Assembly: GCF_010729895.1 (NCBI RefSeq)
Contig: NZ_AP022612.1
Span: 3,782,001-3,846,000, forward strand
DNA: 64,000 nt
From: Mycolicibacterium confluentis
GTDB taxonomy: Bacteria > Actinomycetota > Actinomycetes > Mycobacteriales > Mycobacteriaceae
Direction of reading: 5' to 3'
Shown here: one piece after another, positions 17,257 through 26,275 of the stretch
Layout of the letters: the number at the start of each line of letters is the position of its first letter
How positions within the stretch are numbered: the stretch's first letter is position 1
Position numbers and translations under genes: made by a program
The notes under the pieces: generated by a model
The model's input: the letters and a program-made list of their open reading frames with translations, nothing else
What the model was told of the DNA's origin: nothing
Database searches by the model: none

Positions 17257-18267
17257 GTGCCCCGACATCCTGTGACCCGCCTCACCGCAGCGCTCTCTAT
17301 CCTCATCGCCGTGATGAACCCGATCGGCGCCGCCCACGCCGCCCCCACCGGCCGAGCCGTCGTCATCGTCTCGGGCGGGAATGCCGTCAGCCCCTTCACG
17401 ACTCCCACCCAGGCCTGTGGGTCGGGGCTGGCCGCAGGCAACACCGACACGGCGCTGCGCGCGCATCTGCTCGAGCGCGGGCACACCGTGTACACCTCGC
17501 CCGCGATGGCCGGCCGCGGACCCGTCGTCGACCAGGACGGCTTCGGGGCGTTCGGGGACTGCCCGGTCACGCTGCCCGACGTCATGACCGTCGACTCGAC
17601 CGGGAGCATCGACCTGGCCGGCGAGCGACTGGCCCGGTTCCTGACCCACCTGCACGATGAGTACGGCGCACGCCAGATCGACGTCGTGGCGCACTCCATG
17701 GGCGGGTTGTACTCCCGCGCCGCATTCCGGGTGCTGCAGCACACCGGCTCTCCGCTGCGGATTCGCAGCCTCACCACGCTCGGCACGCCGTGGGAGGGAT
17801 CGTTTCTGTCCGACTACGCCAACGGCATCACCCCGCTCTCGGACTGCGCGGGCGACGCCTTCTGCGCGCAGAACATGGCCGATATGAAGACCGAGGTGGA
17901 GCGGCTCATGACGGGGTCCGGCCGCGAGGTCAACCAGCGCTATCTGATGGGTGCGAGCGGCTGGAACGAATTCCAGGCCGGCGTGCTCGACGACATCCCG
18001 GTCACACTCATCGCGGGTGATCGGTTCACGCGCCCCGACCCGGTCAACCCCACGGTCTGGCCCAACGACGGCCTGGTCGCCCGGCACAGCGCGCTGGCCA
18101 CCGACGTCAGCGACCGGGTGCTGCCGCATCGGCGCACGCACGTCTTCGACGACACCCACAGCATCTTCATCTCCGACGCCGCGGGCCTGCCGTGGGAGAC
18201 CGCGCTGACGTGGGACCCGCGCGTCCTCGACGTGGTCGCCTCGGTGATCGAGCAGCCCGTCAGCTGA
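17257..18267 (+). CDS. Secreted alpha/beta hydrolase (lipase/esterase)
   Basis: A 336-residue protein with an N-terminal signal peptide (basic start, hydrophobic ALSILIAVMNPIGAAHA) followed by a lipase-type alpha/beta hydrolase fold. The nucleophile elbow is AHSMGG, with a likely acid Asp in NDGLVARHS and His in DDTHSIF near the C-terminus. Cysteines in the mature part suggest disulfides. I prefer the GTG at 17257 because TAGTAT (17244-17249) lies seven bases before it, giving a leaderless start; an ATG at 17221 would add 12 residues. It overlaps the convergent exonuclease gene by 8 bp. The substrate is unknown. Confidence 0.85.
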   Translation: MPRHPVTRLTAALSILIAVMNPIGAAHAAPTGRAVVIVSGGNAVSPFTTPTQACGSGLAAGNTDTALRAHLLERGHTVYTSPAMAGRGPVVDQDGFGAFGDCPVTLPDVMTVDSTGSIDLAGERLARFLTHLHDEYGARQIDVVAHSMGGLYSRAAFRVLQHTGSPLRIRSLTTLGTPWEGSFLSDYANGITPLSDCAGDAFCAQNMADMKTEVERLMTGSGREVNQRYLMGASGWNEFQAGVLDDIPVTLIAGDRFTRPDPVNPTVWPNDGLVARHSALATDVSDRVLPHRRTHVFDDTHSIFISDAAGLPWETALTWDPRVLDVVASVIEQPVS

Positions 18268-19060
18268 ACTCGACGGTCACCGGCGCGTGGTCGGACCACC
18301 GCAGCGCGTACGCCCCGGGACGCTCGGTGCCGCCCGTCACGGCCCGCTGCGCCAGGCCCGAGGTGACCAGGTGGTAGTCGATGCGCCAACCGGCGTCGTT
18401 GTCGAAGGCCTTGCCGCGCCAGGACCACCAGGAGTACGGGCCGGGCACGTCGCCGTGGACGCTGCGCACGGCGTCGACCCATCCGGTGCCCAGCAGGTCG
18501 CTGACCCACTGCCGTTCCTCAGGTAGGAAGCCGGCCTTCTTGACGTTGCCCTTCCAGTTCTTGATGTCGTTCTCGGTGTGGCCGATGTTCCAGTCGCCGC
18601 AGACCAGTGCCTCGCGGTCGCCGGCCCGCAGTTGGGCCATGCGCGCGGCGACCGCATCCAGGAAGCGTTCCTTCTCCAGTTGACGCTCGGTCTGCGCCTC
18701 GCCGGTGGGGACGTACACACTGGCGACGGTGATGCCGGCGGTGTCGACCTCGATCCAGCGCCCGTGGGCCTCGAACTCCTCGGCGCCACAGCCGATTCGG
18801 ACAGCGTCCAGCGGCGTGCGGGACAACACCGCGACACCGTTGCGCCCCTTGCGGTCCGAGCTGGCCGAGGCCAGGTGCCAGCCGTCGGCGATCGCGGGCT
18901 CCATGGTGGTGGCCAACTGATCGTCGTCGCAGCGGACCTCCTGCATGCAGATCACGTCCGCCCGAGTCTCCTTGAGCCAGGCCAGCATGCCCAGGTTCTC
19001 GGTGGACCGCTCCTTGCAGGCGGCCCGAATGCCGTTGACGTTAATGGTCGTGACGATCAC
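18260..19060 (-). CDS. xth: Exodeoxyribonuclease III (AP endonuclease)
   Basis: A 266-residue EEP-superfamily nuclease that cleaves at abasic sites and removes 3' blocking groups in base excision repair. Diagnostic motifs are NVNGIRAA, MQEVRCDDDQ (metal-binding Glu), CGDWNIGHTE (Asp/Asn pair) and WSDHAPVTVEF (catalytic Asp-His). The GTG at 19060 gives the expected VIVTTINVNG N-terminus; the open frame extends further upstream but without family similarity. It is not part of the slow-grower order here, where icd1 would be expected. Confidence 0.93.
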   Translation of the reverse strand: MIVTTINVNGIRAACKERSTENLGMLAWLKETRADVICMQEVRCDDDQLATTMEPAIADGWHLASASSDRKGRNGVAVLSRTPLDAVRIGCGAEEFEAHGRWIEVDTAGITVASVYVPTGEAQTERQLEKERFLDAVAARMAQLRAGDREALVCGDWNIGHTENDIKNWKGNVKKAGFLPEERQWVSDLLGTGWVDAVRSVHGDVPGPYSWWSWRGKAFDNDAGWRIDYHLVTSGLAQRAVTGGTERPGAYALRWSDHAPVTVEFS

Positions 19061-19155
19061 GATGGACGACCATATAGCCCACCGGGGACAAACACCCGCT
19101 TGGGACACCAAGACGACGGTACCGCCGGTACCGCCTAGTTGGTACAGTCGAGCCC

Positions 19156-20001
19156 ATGGCCTTTCGTCGCGACCCGATCCACGTCGGCACCGGTGAGCCT
19201 GTGCTGATGCTGCACCCATTCCTGTGCTCGCAGCAGGTGTGGTCGACAGTGGCACCCCAGGTCGCCGAAACCGGCCGCTACGAAGTATTCGCACCGACCA
19301 TGCCCGGCCACCACGGGGGACCGAAGTCCGGCACCTGGCTGCTCAGCACCAAACTGCTGGCCGACGAGGTGGAACGCCAGATGGACGAGCTCGGCTGGAG
19401 CACAGCCCACCTCGTCGGTGACTCGCTGGGCGGCTGGGTGGCCTTCGAACTCGACCGCCGCGGCCGGGCCCGCACGCTGACCGCCATTGCGCCTGCCGGT
19501 GGCTGGACCCGCTGGACACCGGTCAAGTTCGAGACCATCGTGAAGTTCATCGCCGGCGGCCCAGCGCTGCTCGCCGCACGCCTGCTGGGCCCGCGGATCC
19601 TGGATCTGCCGTTCGCGCGCAGGCTGGCGACGCTGCCGGTCAGCGGGCCCGCGAGTGGTCCGCCGCAGGCCGACCTGGTGAACCTGGTCGAGGACGCCAC
19701 ACACTGCCACGCGTACTTCGCGCTGCTGGTCAAGACGCTGCTGCTGCCGGGCCTGCTCGAACTCTCCGAGGTCGATGTGCCCACCCAGCTGGTCGTGTGC
19801 GGTCGAGACCGGGTGTTCCCCTCCCCGCGTGGGCACCGGCACTTCATCGAGAATCTGCCGGAGACGTCGCGGATCATCCGGCTCGACGACCTGGGCCACA
19901 TCCCCATGCTGGAGGCGCCCGGACGTATCACCGAACTGCTGGTCGACTTCCTCGACGAGCACACCGGGCCCGACGCGGCCCAGCGTCACCGACTCGCCTG
20001 A
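19156..20001 (+). CDS. Alpha/beta hydrolase
   Basis: A 281-residue cytosolic alpha/beta hydrolase. The nucleophile motif is GDSLGG, the acid is Asp in VCGRDRVFPSPRG and the base is His in LGHIPMLEAP. No signal peptide is present. TACAGT at 19143-19148 lies seven bases before the ATG, consistent with a leaderless mRNA. It may correspond to the split Rv3337/Rv3338 hydrolase found between trpS and metC in M. tuberculosis. The reaction is unknown; esterase or epoxide hydrolase-like activity is possible. Confidence 0.85.
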   Translation: MAFRRDPIHVGTGEPVLMLHPFLCSQQVWSTVAPQVAETGRYEVFAPTMPGHHGGPKSGTWLLSTKLLADEVERQMDELGWSTAHLVGDSLGGWVAFELDRRGRARTLTAIAPAGGWTRWTPVKFETIVKFIAGGPALLAARLLGPRILDLPFARRLATLPVSGPASGPPQADLVNLVEDATHCHAYFALLVKTLLLPGLLELSEVDVPTQLVVCGRDRVFPSPRGHRHFIENLPETSRIIRLDDLGHIPMLEAPGRITELLVDFLDEHTGPDAAQRHRLA

Positions 20002-20049
20002 GCTCGGGTAGCTGGCAGACAGTCAGCGCCTTGGGATAGTCTGCATATC

Positions 20050-20167
20050 GGTCATGAGCGCCAGCGACAAGCCCCGGCTTGCTGGCCGGCAACCCTCCAA
20101 CCGCGGTGGGGTGCCCCGGGTGATGACCAGGTTGAGTAGCCCCCACGGCTACACGGCAAGCGCGGGT
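20050..20167 (+). ncRNA. SAM-IV riboswitch upstream of metY
   Basis: The 118-base segment from GGTCATGAG to CGCGGGTC carries the SAM-IV aptamer features: the outer stem GGTCAT...ATGACC, the core CCGGCAACCCTCC, and the 3' pseudoknot portion with the GTAGCC/GGCTAC hairpin. It is nearly identical to the mycobacterial SAM-IV RNA whose structure is known. It lies 155 bases upstream of metY in its leader and should lower expression when S-adenosylmethionine is plentiful. A following CGGGCC/GGCCCG pairing (20176-20181 with 20209-20214) may be part of the expression platform, but there is no clear U-run. A TAGT-containing -10-like sequence lies about 10 bases upstream. Confidence 0.95.
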
Positions 20168-20205
20168 CCGGTATGCGGGCCCCAAGAGTAGACAGGGAAA
20201 CCTGA

Positions 20206-21672
<1,467 letters not shown>

Positions 21673-21683
21673 GTGAGGCTGAC

Positions 21684-22814
21684 ATGACCATCACCCCGGA
21701 CAGTCCCCCGGTGCACACCCCCCTGCCCGCCGACGGTGAGACCACCGTCGTCAACATCGGTTCACTGACGCTGGAGAGCGGCGTCGTTCTCGACGACGTC
21801 AGCATCGCCGTGCAGCGATGGGGCGAACTCAACGAGAACCGCGACAACGTCGTCATGGTGCTGCATGCGCTGACCGGCGACTCCCACATCACGGGTCCCG
21901 CGGGGCCGGGCCACCCGACCGCAGGGTGGTGGGACGGTGTCGCCGGACCCGGTGCGCCGATCGACACCACCAAGTGGTGCGCGGTCGCGACCAACGTCCT
22001 GGGCGGCTGCCGAGGCTCGACCGGACCGAGTTCGCTTGCGCGCGACGGCAAGCCGTACGGCTCCCGATTCCCGGTGATCTCGGTGCGCGATCAGGTCGCG
22101 GCCGACGTCGCGGCGCTGGCCGCGCTGGGCATCACCGAGGTGGCCGCCGTCGTCGGCGGGTCGATGGGTGGTGCGCGGGCGCTGGAATGGCTGGTCTCCC
22201 ACCCGGATTCGGTGCGCGCGGGCCTGGTGCTGGCGGTCGGCGCGCGTGCCACCGCCGATCAGATCGGCACGCAGAGCACCCAGATCGCGGCCATCAAGGC
22301 CGATCCCAACTGGCAGGGCGGCGACTACCACGAGTCCGGCCGGGCTCCCGAGGCCGGACTGCAGATCGCCCGCCGCTTCGCGCACCTGACCTACCGCGGT
22401 GAGGTCGAACTGGACGCCCGGTTCGCCAACGACGCACAGGGCGCCGAGAATCCGCTCGAGGGTGGCCGCTACGCGGTGCAGAGCTACCTCGAACATCAGG
22501 GCTCCAAGCTGCTGGCCCGGTTCGACGCGGGCAGTTATGTGGTGCTGTCGGATGCGCTGTCGATTCACGACGTCGGACGCGGTCGTGGTGGCGTGGAGGC
22601 CGCACTGAAGTCCTGCCCCGTGCCGGTCGTGGTCGGCGGAATCACCTCCGATCGGCTGTACCCGCTGCGCCTCCAGCAGGAACTGGCGGATCTGCTGCCG
22701 GGCTGCGACGGCCTCGATGTCGTCGACTCGATGTGCGGGCACGACGGCTTCCTGGTCGAGACCGAGGCTGTCGGCGTGCTGATCCGCAGGGCGCTGGAGT
22801 TGGCCTCCCGGTGA
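21684..22814 (+). CDS. metX: Homoserine O-acetyltransferase
   Basis: A 376-residue alpha/beta hydrolase-fold acyltransferase that uses acetyl-CoA to form O-acetylhomoserine, the MetY substrate. The nucleophile motif is GGSMGG, preceded by the conserved CRGSTGPSS, and the C-terminal acid/base are in [13 protein letters not shown]. It matches Rv3341 (metA) over its whole length. The ATG at 21684 gives the expected N-terminus; a TTG at 21669 would add five residues. Its stop overlaps the next GTG by four bases. Confidence 0.97.
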   Translation: MTITPDSPPVHTPLPADGETTVVNIGSLTLESGVVLDDVSIAVQRWGELNENRDNVVMVLHALTGDSHITGPAGPGHPTAGWWDGVAGPGAPIDTTKWCAVATNVLGGCRGSTGPSSLARDGKPYGSRFPVISVRDQVAADVAALAALGITEVAAVVGGSMGGARALEWLVSHPDSVRAGLVLAVGARATADQIGTQSTQIAAIKADPNWQGGDYHESGRAPEAGLQIARRFAHLTYRGEVELDARFANDAQGAENPLEGGRYAVQSYLEHQGSKLLARFDAGSYVVLSDALSIHDVGRGRGGVEAALKSCPVPVVVGGITSDRLYPLRLQQELADLLPGCDGLDVVDSMCGHDGFLVETEAVGVLIRRALELASR

Positions 22815-23545
22815 CCTCCCCCGATCCTGCACGCTCACGGTCATTCGGGTCGGAGGCCGCCGCCTACGAGCGCGGGCGGCCGTCGTATCCGCCGGAGGCG
22901 ATCGACTGGCTCCTGCCGCAGGGAGCGCGCGATGTGCTCGATCTGGGCGCCGGAACCGGCAAGCTGACCGCGCGCCTCGTCGAACGCGGCCTGAACGTCG
23001 TGGCCGTCGACCCGATCGCTGAGATGCTCGAGGTGCTCACCACGTCCCTGCCGGAGACCCCGGCGCTGCTCGGCACCGCCGAGGAGATCCCGCTGCCCGA
23101 CAACAGCGTCGACGCGGTACTGGTCGCGCAGGCCTGGCATTGGGTCGATCCGGCGCGGGCCGTGCCCGAGGTGGCGCGCGTGCTGCGCCCGGGCGGACGG
23201 TTGGGGCTGGTGTGGAACGTTCGCGACGAGCGCCTGGGCTGGGTCAAGGATCTGGGCCGGATCATCGGCCACGAGGACGATCCGTTCAGTCGGACCGTGG
23301 CGCTGCCCGCACCGTTCACCGACATCGAACGGCAACAGGTGGAGTGGACCAACTACGTGACGCCGCAGGCCGTCGTCGACCTGGTGGCCTCGCGCAGCTA
23401 CTGCATCACCTCACCCGCGGCGGTGCGCACCCGCACGCTGGATCAGGTGCGTGACCTGCTGGCCACCCACCCGGCGCTGGCCAACTCGACCGGTCTGTCG
23501 CTGCCGTACGTCACGGTGTGCATCCGGGCCACGCTGGCCGGCTAG
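22811..23545 (+). CDS. Class I SAM-dependent methyltransferase
   Basis: A 244-residue Rossmann-fold methyltransferase of the Methyltransf_11 type, with motif [13 protein letters not shown] and motif [12 protein letters not shown]. It is coupled to metX through a GTGA overlap and matches Rv3342. Its place at the end of the SAM-riboswitch transcript suggests that its expression follows SAM demand. The acceptor is unknown. Its stop lies in a CTAG shared with the reverse-strand small gene. Confidence 0.88.
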   Translation: MTSPDPARSRSFGSEAAAYERGRPSYPPEAIDWLLPQGARDVLDLGAGTGKLTARLVERGLNVVAVDPIAEMLEVLTTSLPETPALLGTAEEIPLPDNSVDAVLVAQAWHWVDPARAVPEVARVLRPGGRLGLVWNVRDERLGWVKDLGRIIGHEDDPFSRTVALPAPFTDIERQQVEWTNYVTPQAVVDLVASRSYCITSPAAVRTRTLDQVRDLLATHPALANSTGLSLPYVTVCIRATLAG

Positions 23546-23751
23546 TTGTGATGCGGATGCGCCGCGTCGAACTCGTTGAGCAGCAGCCCGAAGCCGTTGG
23601 CGCGCAGGCTGATCCGCAGTGACTTGTTCGGATCGTGGTCATCCAGCCAGTGCCTGAGCACGTCCTGTTGGCGCAACGCCGACTGACGTTCGACGTGCAG
23701 TGCCCGAAACAGGCTCGACAGTGTCGCGGGACCCTCCAGTAAATCCCCCAT
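23542..23751 (-). CDS. Small conserved-type hypothetical protein
   Basis: A 69-residue soluble protein (MGDLLEGPATLSSLF...) rich in Leu, Arg and His, ending AAHPHHN, with no recognisable domain. Support for a real gene is its placement. Its stop is shared with the methyltransferase stop in a CTAG, and a TAAAAT sequence six bases upstream of the ATG would give a leaderless mRNA. No function can be suggested. Confidence 0.55.
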   Translation of the reverse strand: MGDLLEGPATLSSLFRALHVERQSALRQQDVLRHWLDDHDPNKSLRISLRANGFGLLLNEFDAAHPHHN

Positions 23752-23798
23752 GGAGGGATTTTACTGACGCGGTCGCCGATTTCGTCGCGGAATCGTCG

Positions 23799-24161
23799 TC
23801 AACTCGTGCCCAACGGATCGATGGTCCAGGCCGTGTACATCACGATCGCCGCGACTGAGGCGGTGGTCACGAAGTCGATGCTCCGGGTGCGCACCGCGAG
23901 CAGGCCGACACGGTCTTCGGGCAGCAGCAGTCGCAGCGTCGCCGCGACCCCCGCCCCGATACCGATCAGCAGGGCACCGCGACGCCAGAAACCGGCGGCC
24001 ACCAGGATGAAGGCGGCGAGGAAGACGAGTCCGACGACGACGAGGGGCCACTGTGCACGGAGTGCACGGACGGGCCACTGTGCACGGAGTGCACGAACGG
24101 GCCACTGTGCACGCAGCACGCGAACGGGCCACCGTGCACGCAGCGCGTCGCGCAGGTTCAC
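23799..24161 (-). CDS. DUF3017 membrane protein with N-terminal tandem repeats
   Basis: A 120-residue membrane protein starting at a GTG that overlaps the folD stop by four bases. The N-terminal 40 residues are a basic, tryptophan-rich leader built from nine-residue units (ALRAQWPVR and variants). Three hydrophobic segments follow: [36 protein letters not shown] and the C-terminal [12 protein letters not shown]. The C-terminal part matches the DUF3017 family that follows folD in mycobacteria (Rv3355c). That homologue is shorter, about 97 residues, the excess here being the repeats. Function unknown. Confidence 0.82.
   Translation of the reverse strand: MNLRDALRARWPVRVLRAQWPVRALRAQWPVRALRAQWPLVVVGLVFLAAFILVAAGFWRRGALLIGIGAGVAATLRLLLPEDRVGLLAVRTRSIDFVTTASVAAIVMYTAWTIDPLGTS
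24045..24152. repeat. Coding 27-bp tandem repeat (four units) in the DUF3017 gene
   Basis: Units 24045-24071, 24072-24098 and 24099-24125 share GGGCCACTGTGCACG and differ at a few positions, and 24126-24152 is a degenerate fourth unit. The 27-bp period keeps frame and encodes nine residues per unit (RAQWPVRAL type). This could vary in copy number between strains. Confidence 0.9.
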
Positions 24162-25015
24162 AACCGCGACTCGGCCCGCTCGACCACGTTGGTCAACAGG
24201 AACGCCCGCGTCAGCGGACCGACGCCGCCGGGGTTGGGCGACACGTGCCCGGCGACGTCCCACACGTCCGGGTGCACGTCGCCGGTCAGCTTGCCGTCGA
24301 CCCGGCTGACACCGACGTCGACGATGGCCGCGCCGGGACGCACCATGTCGGCGGTCACCATGTGCGGCACACCCACCGCGGCGATGATGATGTCGGCCTG
24401 CCGCGTCAGGGCCGGAAGATCACGAGTTCCGGTGTGACACAACGTCACCGTGGCGTTCTCGGAACGCCGGGTCAGCAGCAGGCCCAGCGGCCTGCCGACC
24501 GTGACACCGCGACCGATCACCACGACGTGCGCCCCGGCGATCTCGACGTCGAACCGGCGCAGCAGGTGCACGATGCCGCGCGGCGTGCACGGCAGCGGGG
24601 CCTCCTTGCCGAGCACGAGCCGGCCCAGGTTGGTCGGGTGCAGGCCGTCGGCGTCCTTGTCGGGGTCGATGCGCTCCAGCGCCGCGTTCTCGTCCAGGTG
24701 CTTGGGCAGCGGCAGCTGCACGATGTACCCCGTGCAGTCCGGGTTGGCGTTGAGCTCGTCGATGGTGTCGTCGAGTTGCGCCTGGGTGATGTCGGCGGGC
24801 AGGTCGCGACGGATCGAGGTGATCCCGACCTTGGCGCAGTCGGAGTGCTTGCCGCGCACATAGGCCTGCGACCCCGGGTCGTCACCCACCAGGATGGTGC
24901 CCAGTCCGGGGGTGATCCCGGCTTGGGTCAACTTCGTCACCCGCTCCTTGAGGTCGACGAAGATCTCGTCGCGCGTGGCCTTACCGTCCAGAACTGTCGC
25001 ACCCACGGCTGCCAT
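24158..25015 (-). CDS. folD: Methylenetetrahydrofolate dehydrogenase/cyclohydrolase
   Basis: A 285-residue bifunctional enzyme interconverting methylene-, methenyl- and formyl-tetrahydrofolate with NADP. The catalytic region [17 protein letters not shown], the motif [13 protein letters not shown], the NADP-binding segment [17 protein letters not shown] and the C-terminal [15 protein letters not shown] are all present. It matches Rv3356c. The ATG at 25015 is preferred over an in-frame start further up because similarity begins near [14 protein letters not shown]. It is translationally coupled to the DUF3017 gene and divergent from the OYE gene. Confidence 0.97.
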   Translation of the reverse strand: MAAVGATVLDGKATRDEIFVDLKERVTKLTQAGITPGLGTILVGDDPGSQAYVRGKHSDCAKVGITSIRRDLPADITQAQLDDTIDELNANPDCTGYIVQLPLPKHLDENAALERIDPDKDADGLHPTNLGRLVLGKEAPLPCTPRGIVHLLRRFDVEIAGAHVVVIGRGVTVGRPLGLLLTRRSENATVTLCHTGTRDLPALTRQADIIIAAVGVPHMVTADMVRPGAAIVDVGVSRVDGKLTGDVHPDVWDVAGHVSPNPGGVGPLTRAFLLTNVVERAESRL

Positions 25016-25074
25016 TGTTGCACCGGCCCGCGTTCCCTTTGACACAGCGGGACAATGCGGTGTTGAGTGCGAGT

Positions 25075-26256
25075 GTGAACACCAGCCCAGATGTGTTCAG
25101 TCCGGCCAAGCTCGGCCCACTGACCTTGCGCAATCGCATCATCAAGGCAGCCACCTTCGAGGCCGCCTCCCCCGACGCGTTGGTCACCGATGACCTGATC
25201 AACTACCACCAGCGACCGGCGGCGGGTGGGGTCGGTATGACCACGGTGGCCTACTGCGCGGTTGCTCCCGGCGGACGCACCGACGGCTGGCAGATCTGGA
25301 TGCGTCCCGAGGCGGTTCCGGGCCTGCGTCGCCTGACCGACGCCGTGCACGCCGAGGGGGCGGCGATCAGCGCCCAGATCGGCCACGCCGGCCCGGTGGC
25401 GAACTCCCGGACCAACAAGGCCCGCGCGCTGGCCCCGATCCGGTTCTTCAACCCGCTGTCCATGCGGTTCGCCAAGAAGGCGACCCGCGAGGACATCAAG
25501 GACGTGATGGAGGCGCATGCGAACGCCGCGCGCCTGGCGATCGACTCCGGGTTCGACGCCGTCGAGATCCACCTCGGGCACAACTACCTGGCCAGTTCCT
25601 TCCTGTCCCCGTTGCTCAACCGGCGCACCGACGAGTTCGGCGGTTCGCTGGAGAACCGCGCCAAGGTCGCCCGCGGCACCGTGCAGTCGGTGGTGCGCGC
25701 GGTCAACGGGCAGATCGCGGTGACGGCCAAGCTGAACATGTCCGACGGCGTGCGCGGCGGCATCTCGCACGAGGAGTCTCTGCAGACCGCCAAGTGGCTC
25801 GAGGAGGACGGCGGCCTCGACGCGCTGCAGTTGACCGCGGGCAGTTCTCTGGTGAACCCCATGTACCTGTTCCGCGGTGATGCCCCCGTCAAGGAGTTCG
25901 CCGGCGTGTTCAAGCCGCCGATCAGCTGGGGCATGCGGATGACGGGCAAAAAGTTCCTGCGTGAGTACCCGTACCACGACGCCTACCTGCTGCGCGACGC
26001 ACGACAGTTCCGCGCCGAGTTGAAGATGCCGCTGATTCTGCTGGGCGGCATCACCAACCGCGAGACCATGGACAAAGCCATGGCCGAGGGCTTCGATTTC
26101 GTCGCGATGGGCCGCGCGCTGCTGGCCGAACCCGATCTGCTGAACCGGATCCAGCAGGACCGCACGGTGAAATCGCTGTGCACACACTGCAATCAGTGCA
26201 TGCCCACTATTTACCGCCATACGCACTGCGTGGTGACCGGCGCGCCCGATCGGTAG
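25075..26256 (+). CDS. NADH:flavin oxidoreductase, Old Yellow Enzyme family
   Basis: A TIM-barrel FMN oxidoreductase of about 393 residues. Visible features are [19 protein letters not shown] at the N-terminus, the active-site [14 protein letters not shown], and the C-terminal [14 protein letters not shown] phosphate-binding motif followed by CTHCNQCMP. Those cysteines resemble the iron-sulfur segment of larger 2,4-dienoyl-CoA reductase-type members, but no NAD domain follows. It matches Rv3359. The start is uncertain: GTG at 25075 is chosen, with GTG at 25060 also possible. TTGACA at 25039-25044 may be its -35 box. Confidence 0.88.
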   Translation: MNTSPDVFSPAKLGPLTLRNRIIKAATFEAASPDALVTDDLINYHQRPAAGGVGMTTVAYCAVAPGGRTDGWQIWMRPEAVPGLRRLTDAVHAEGAAISAQIGHAGPVANSRTNKARALAPIRFFNPLSMRFAKKATREDIKDVMEAHANAARLAIDSGFDAVEIHLGHNYLASSFLSPLLNRRTDEFGGSLENRAKVARGTVQSVVRAVNGQIAVTAKLNMSDGVRGGISHEESLQTAKWLEEDGGLDALQLTAGSSLVNPMYLFRGDAPVKEFAGVFKPPISWGMRMTGKKFLREYPYHDAYLLRDARQFRAELKMPLILLGGITNRETMDKAMAEGFDFVAMGRALLAEPDLLNRIQQDRTVKSLCTHCNQCMPTIYRHTHCVVTGAPDR

Positions 26257-26275
26257 CCCGTTAGAGTTGGACCCG

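Noticed and set aside
24045..24152. Repeat array that could be taken for CRISPR
   Set aside because: Units are contiguous with no spacers, are in frame with the DUF3017 gene and have a 27-bp period equal to nine codons.
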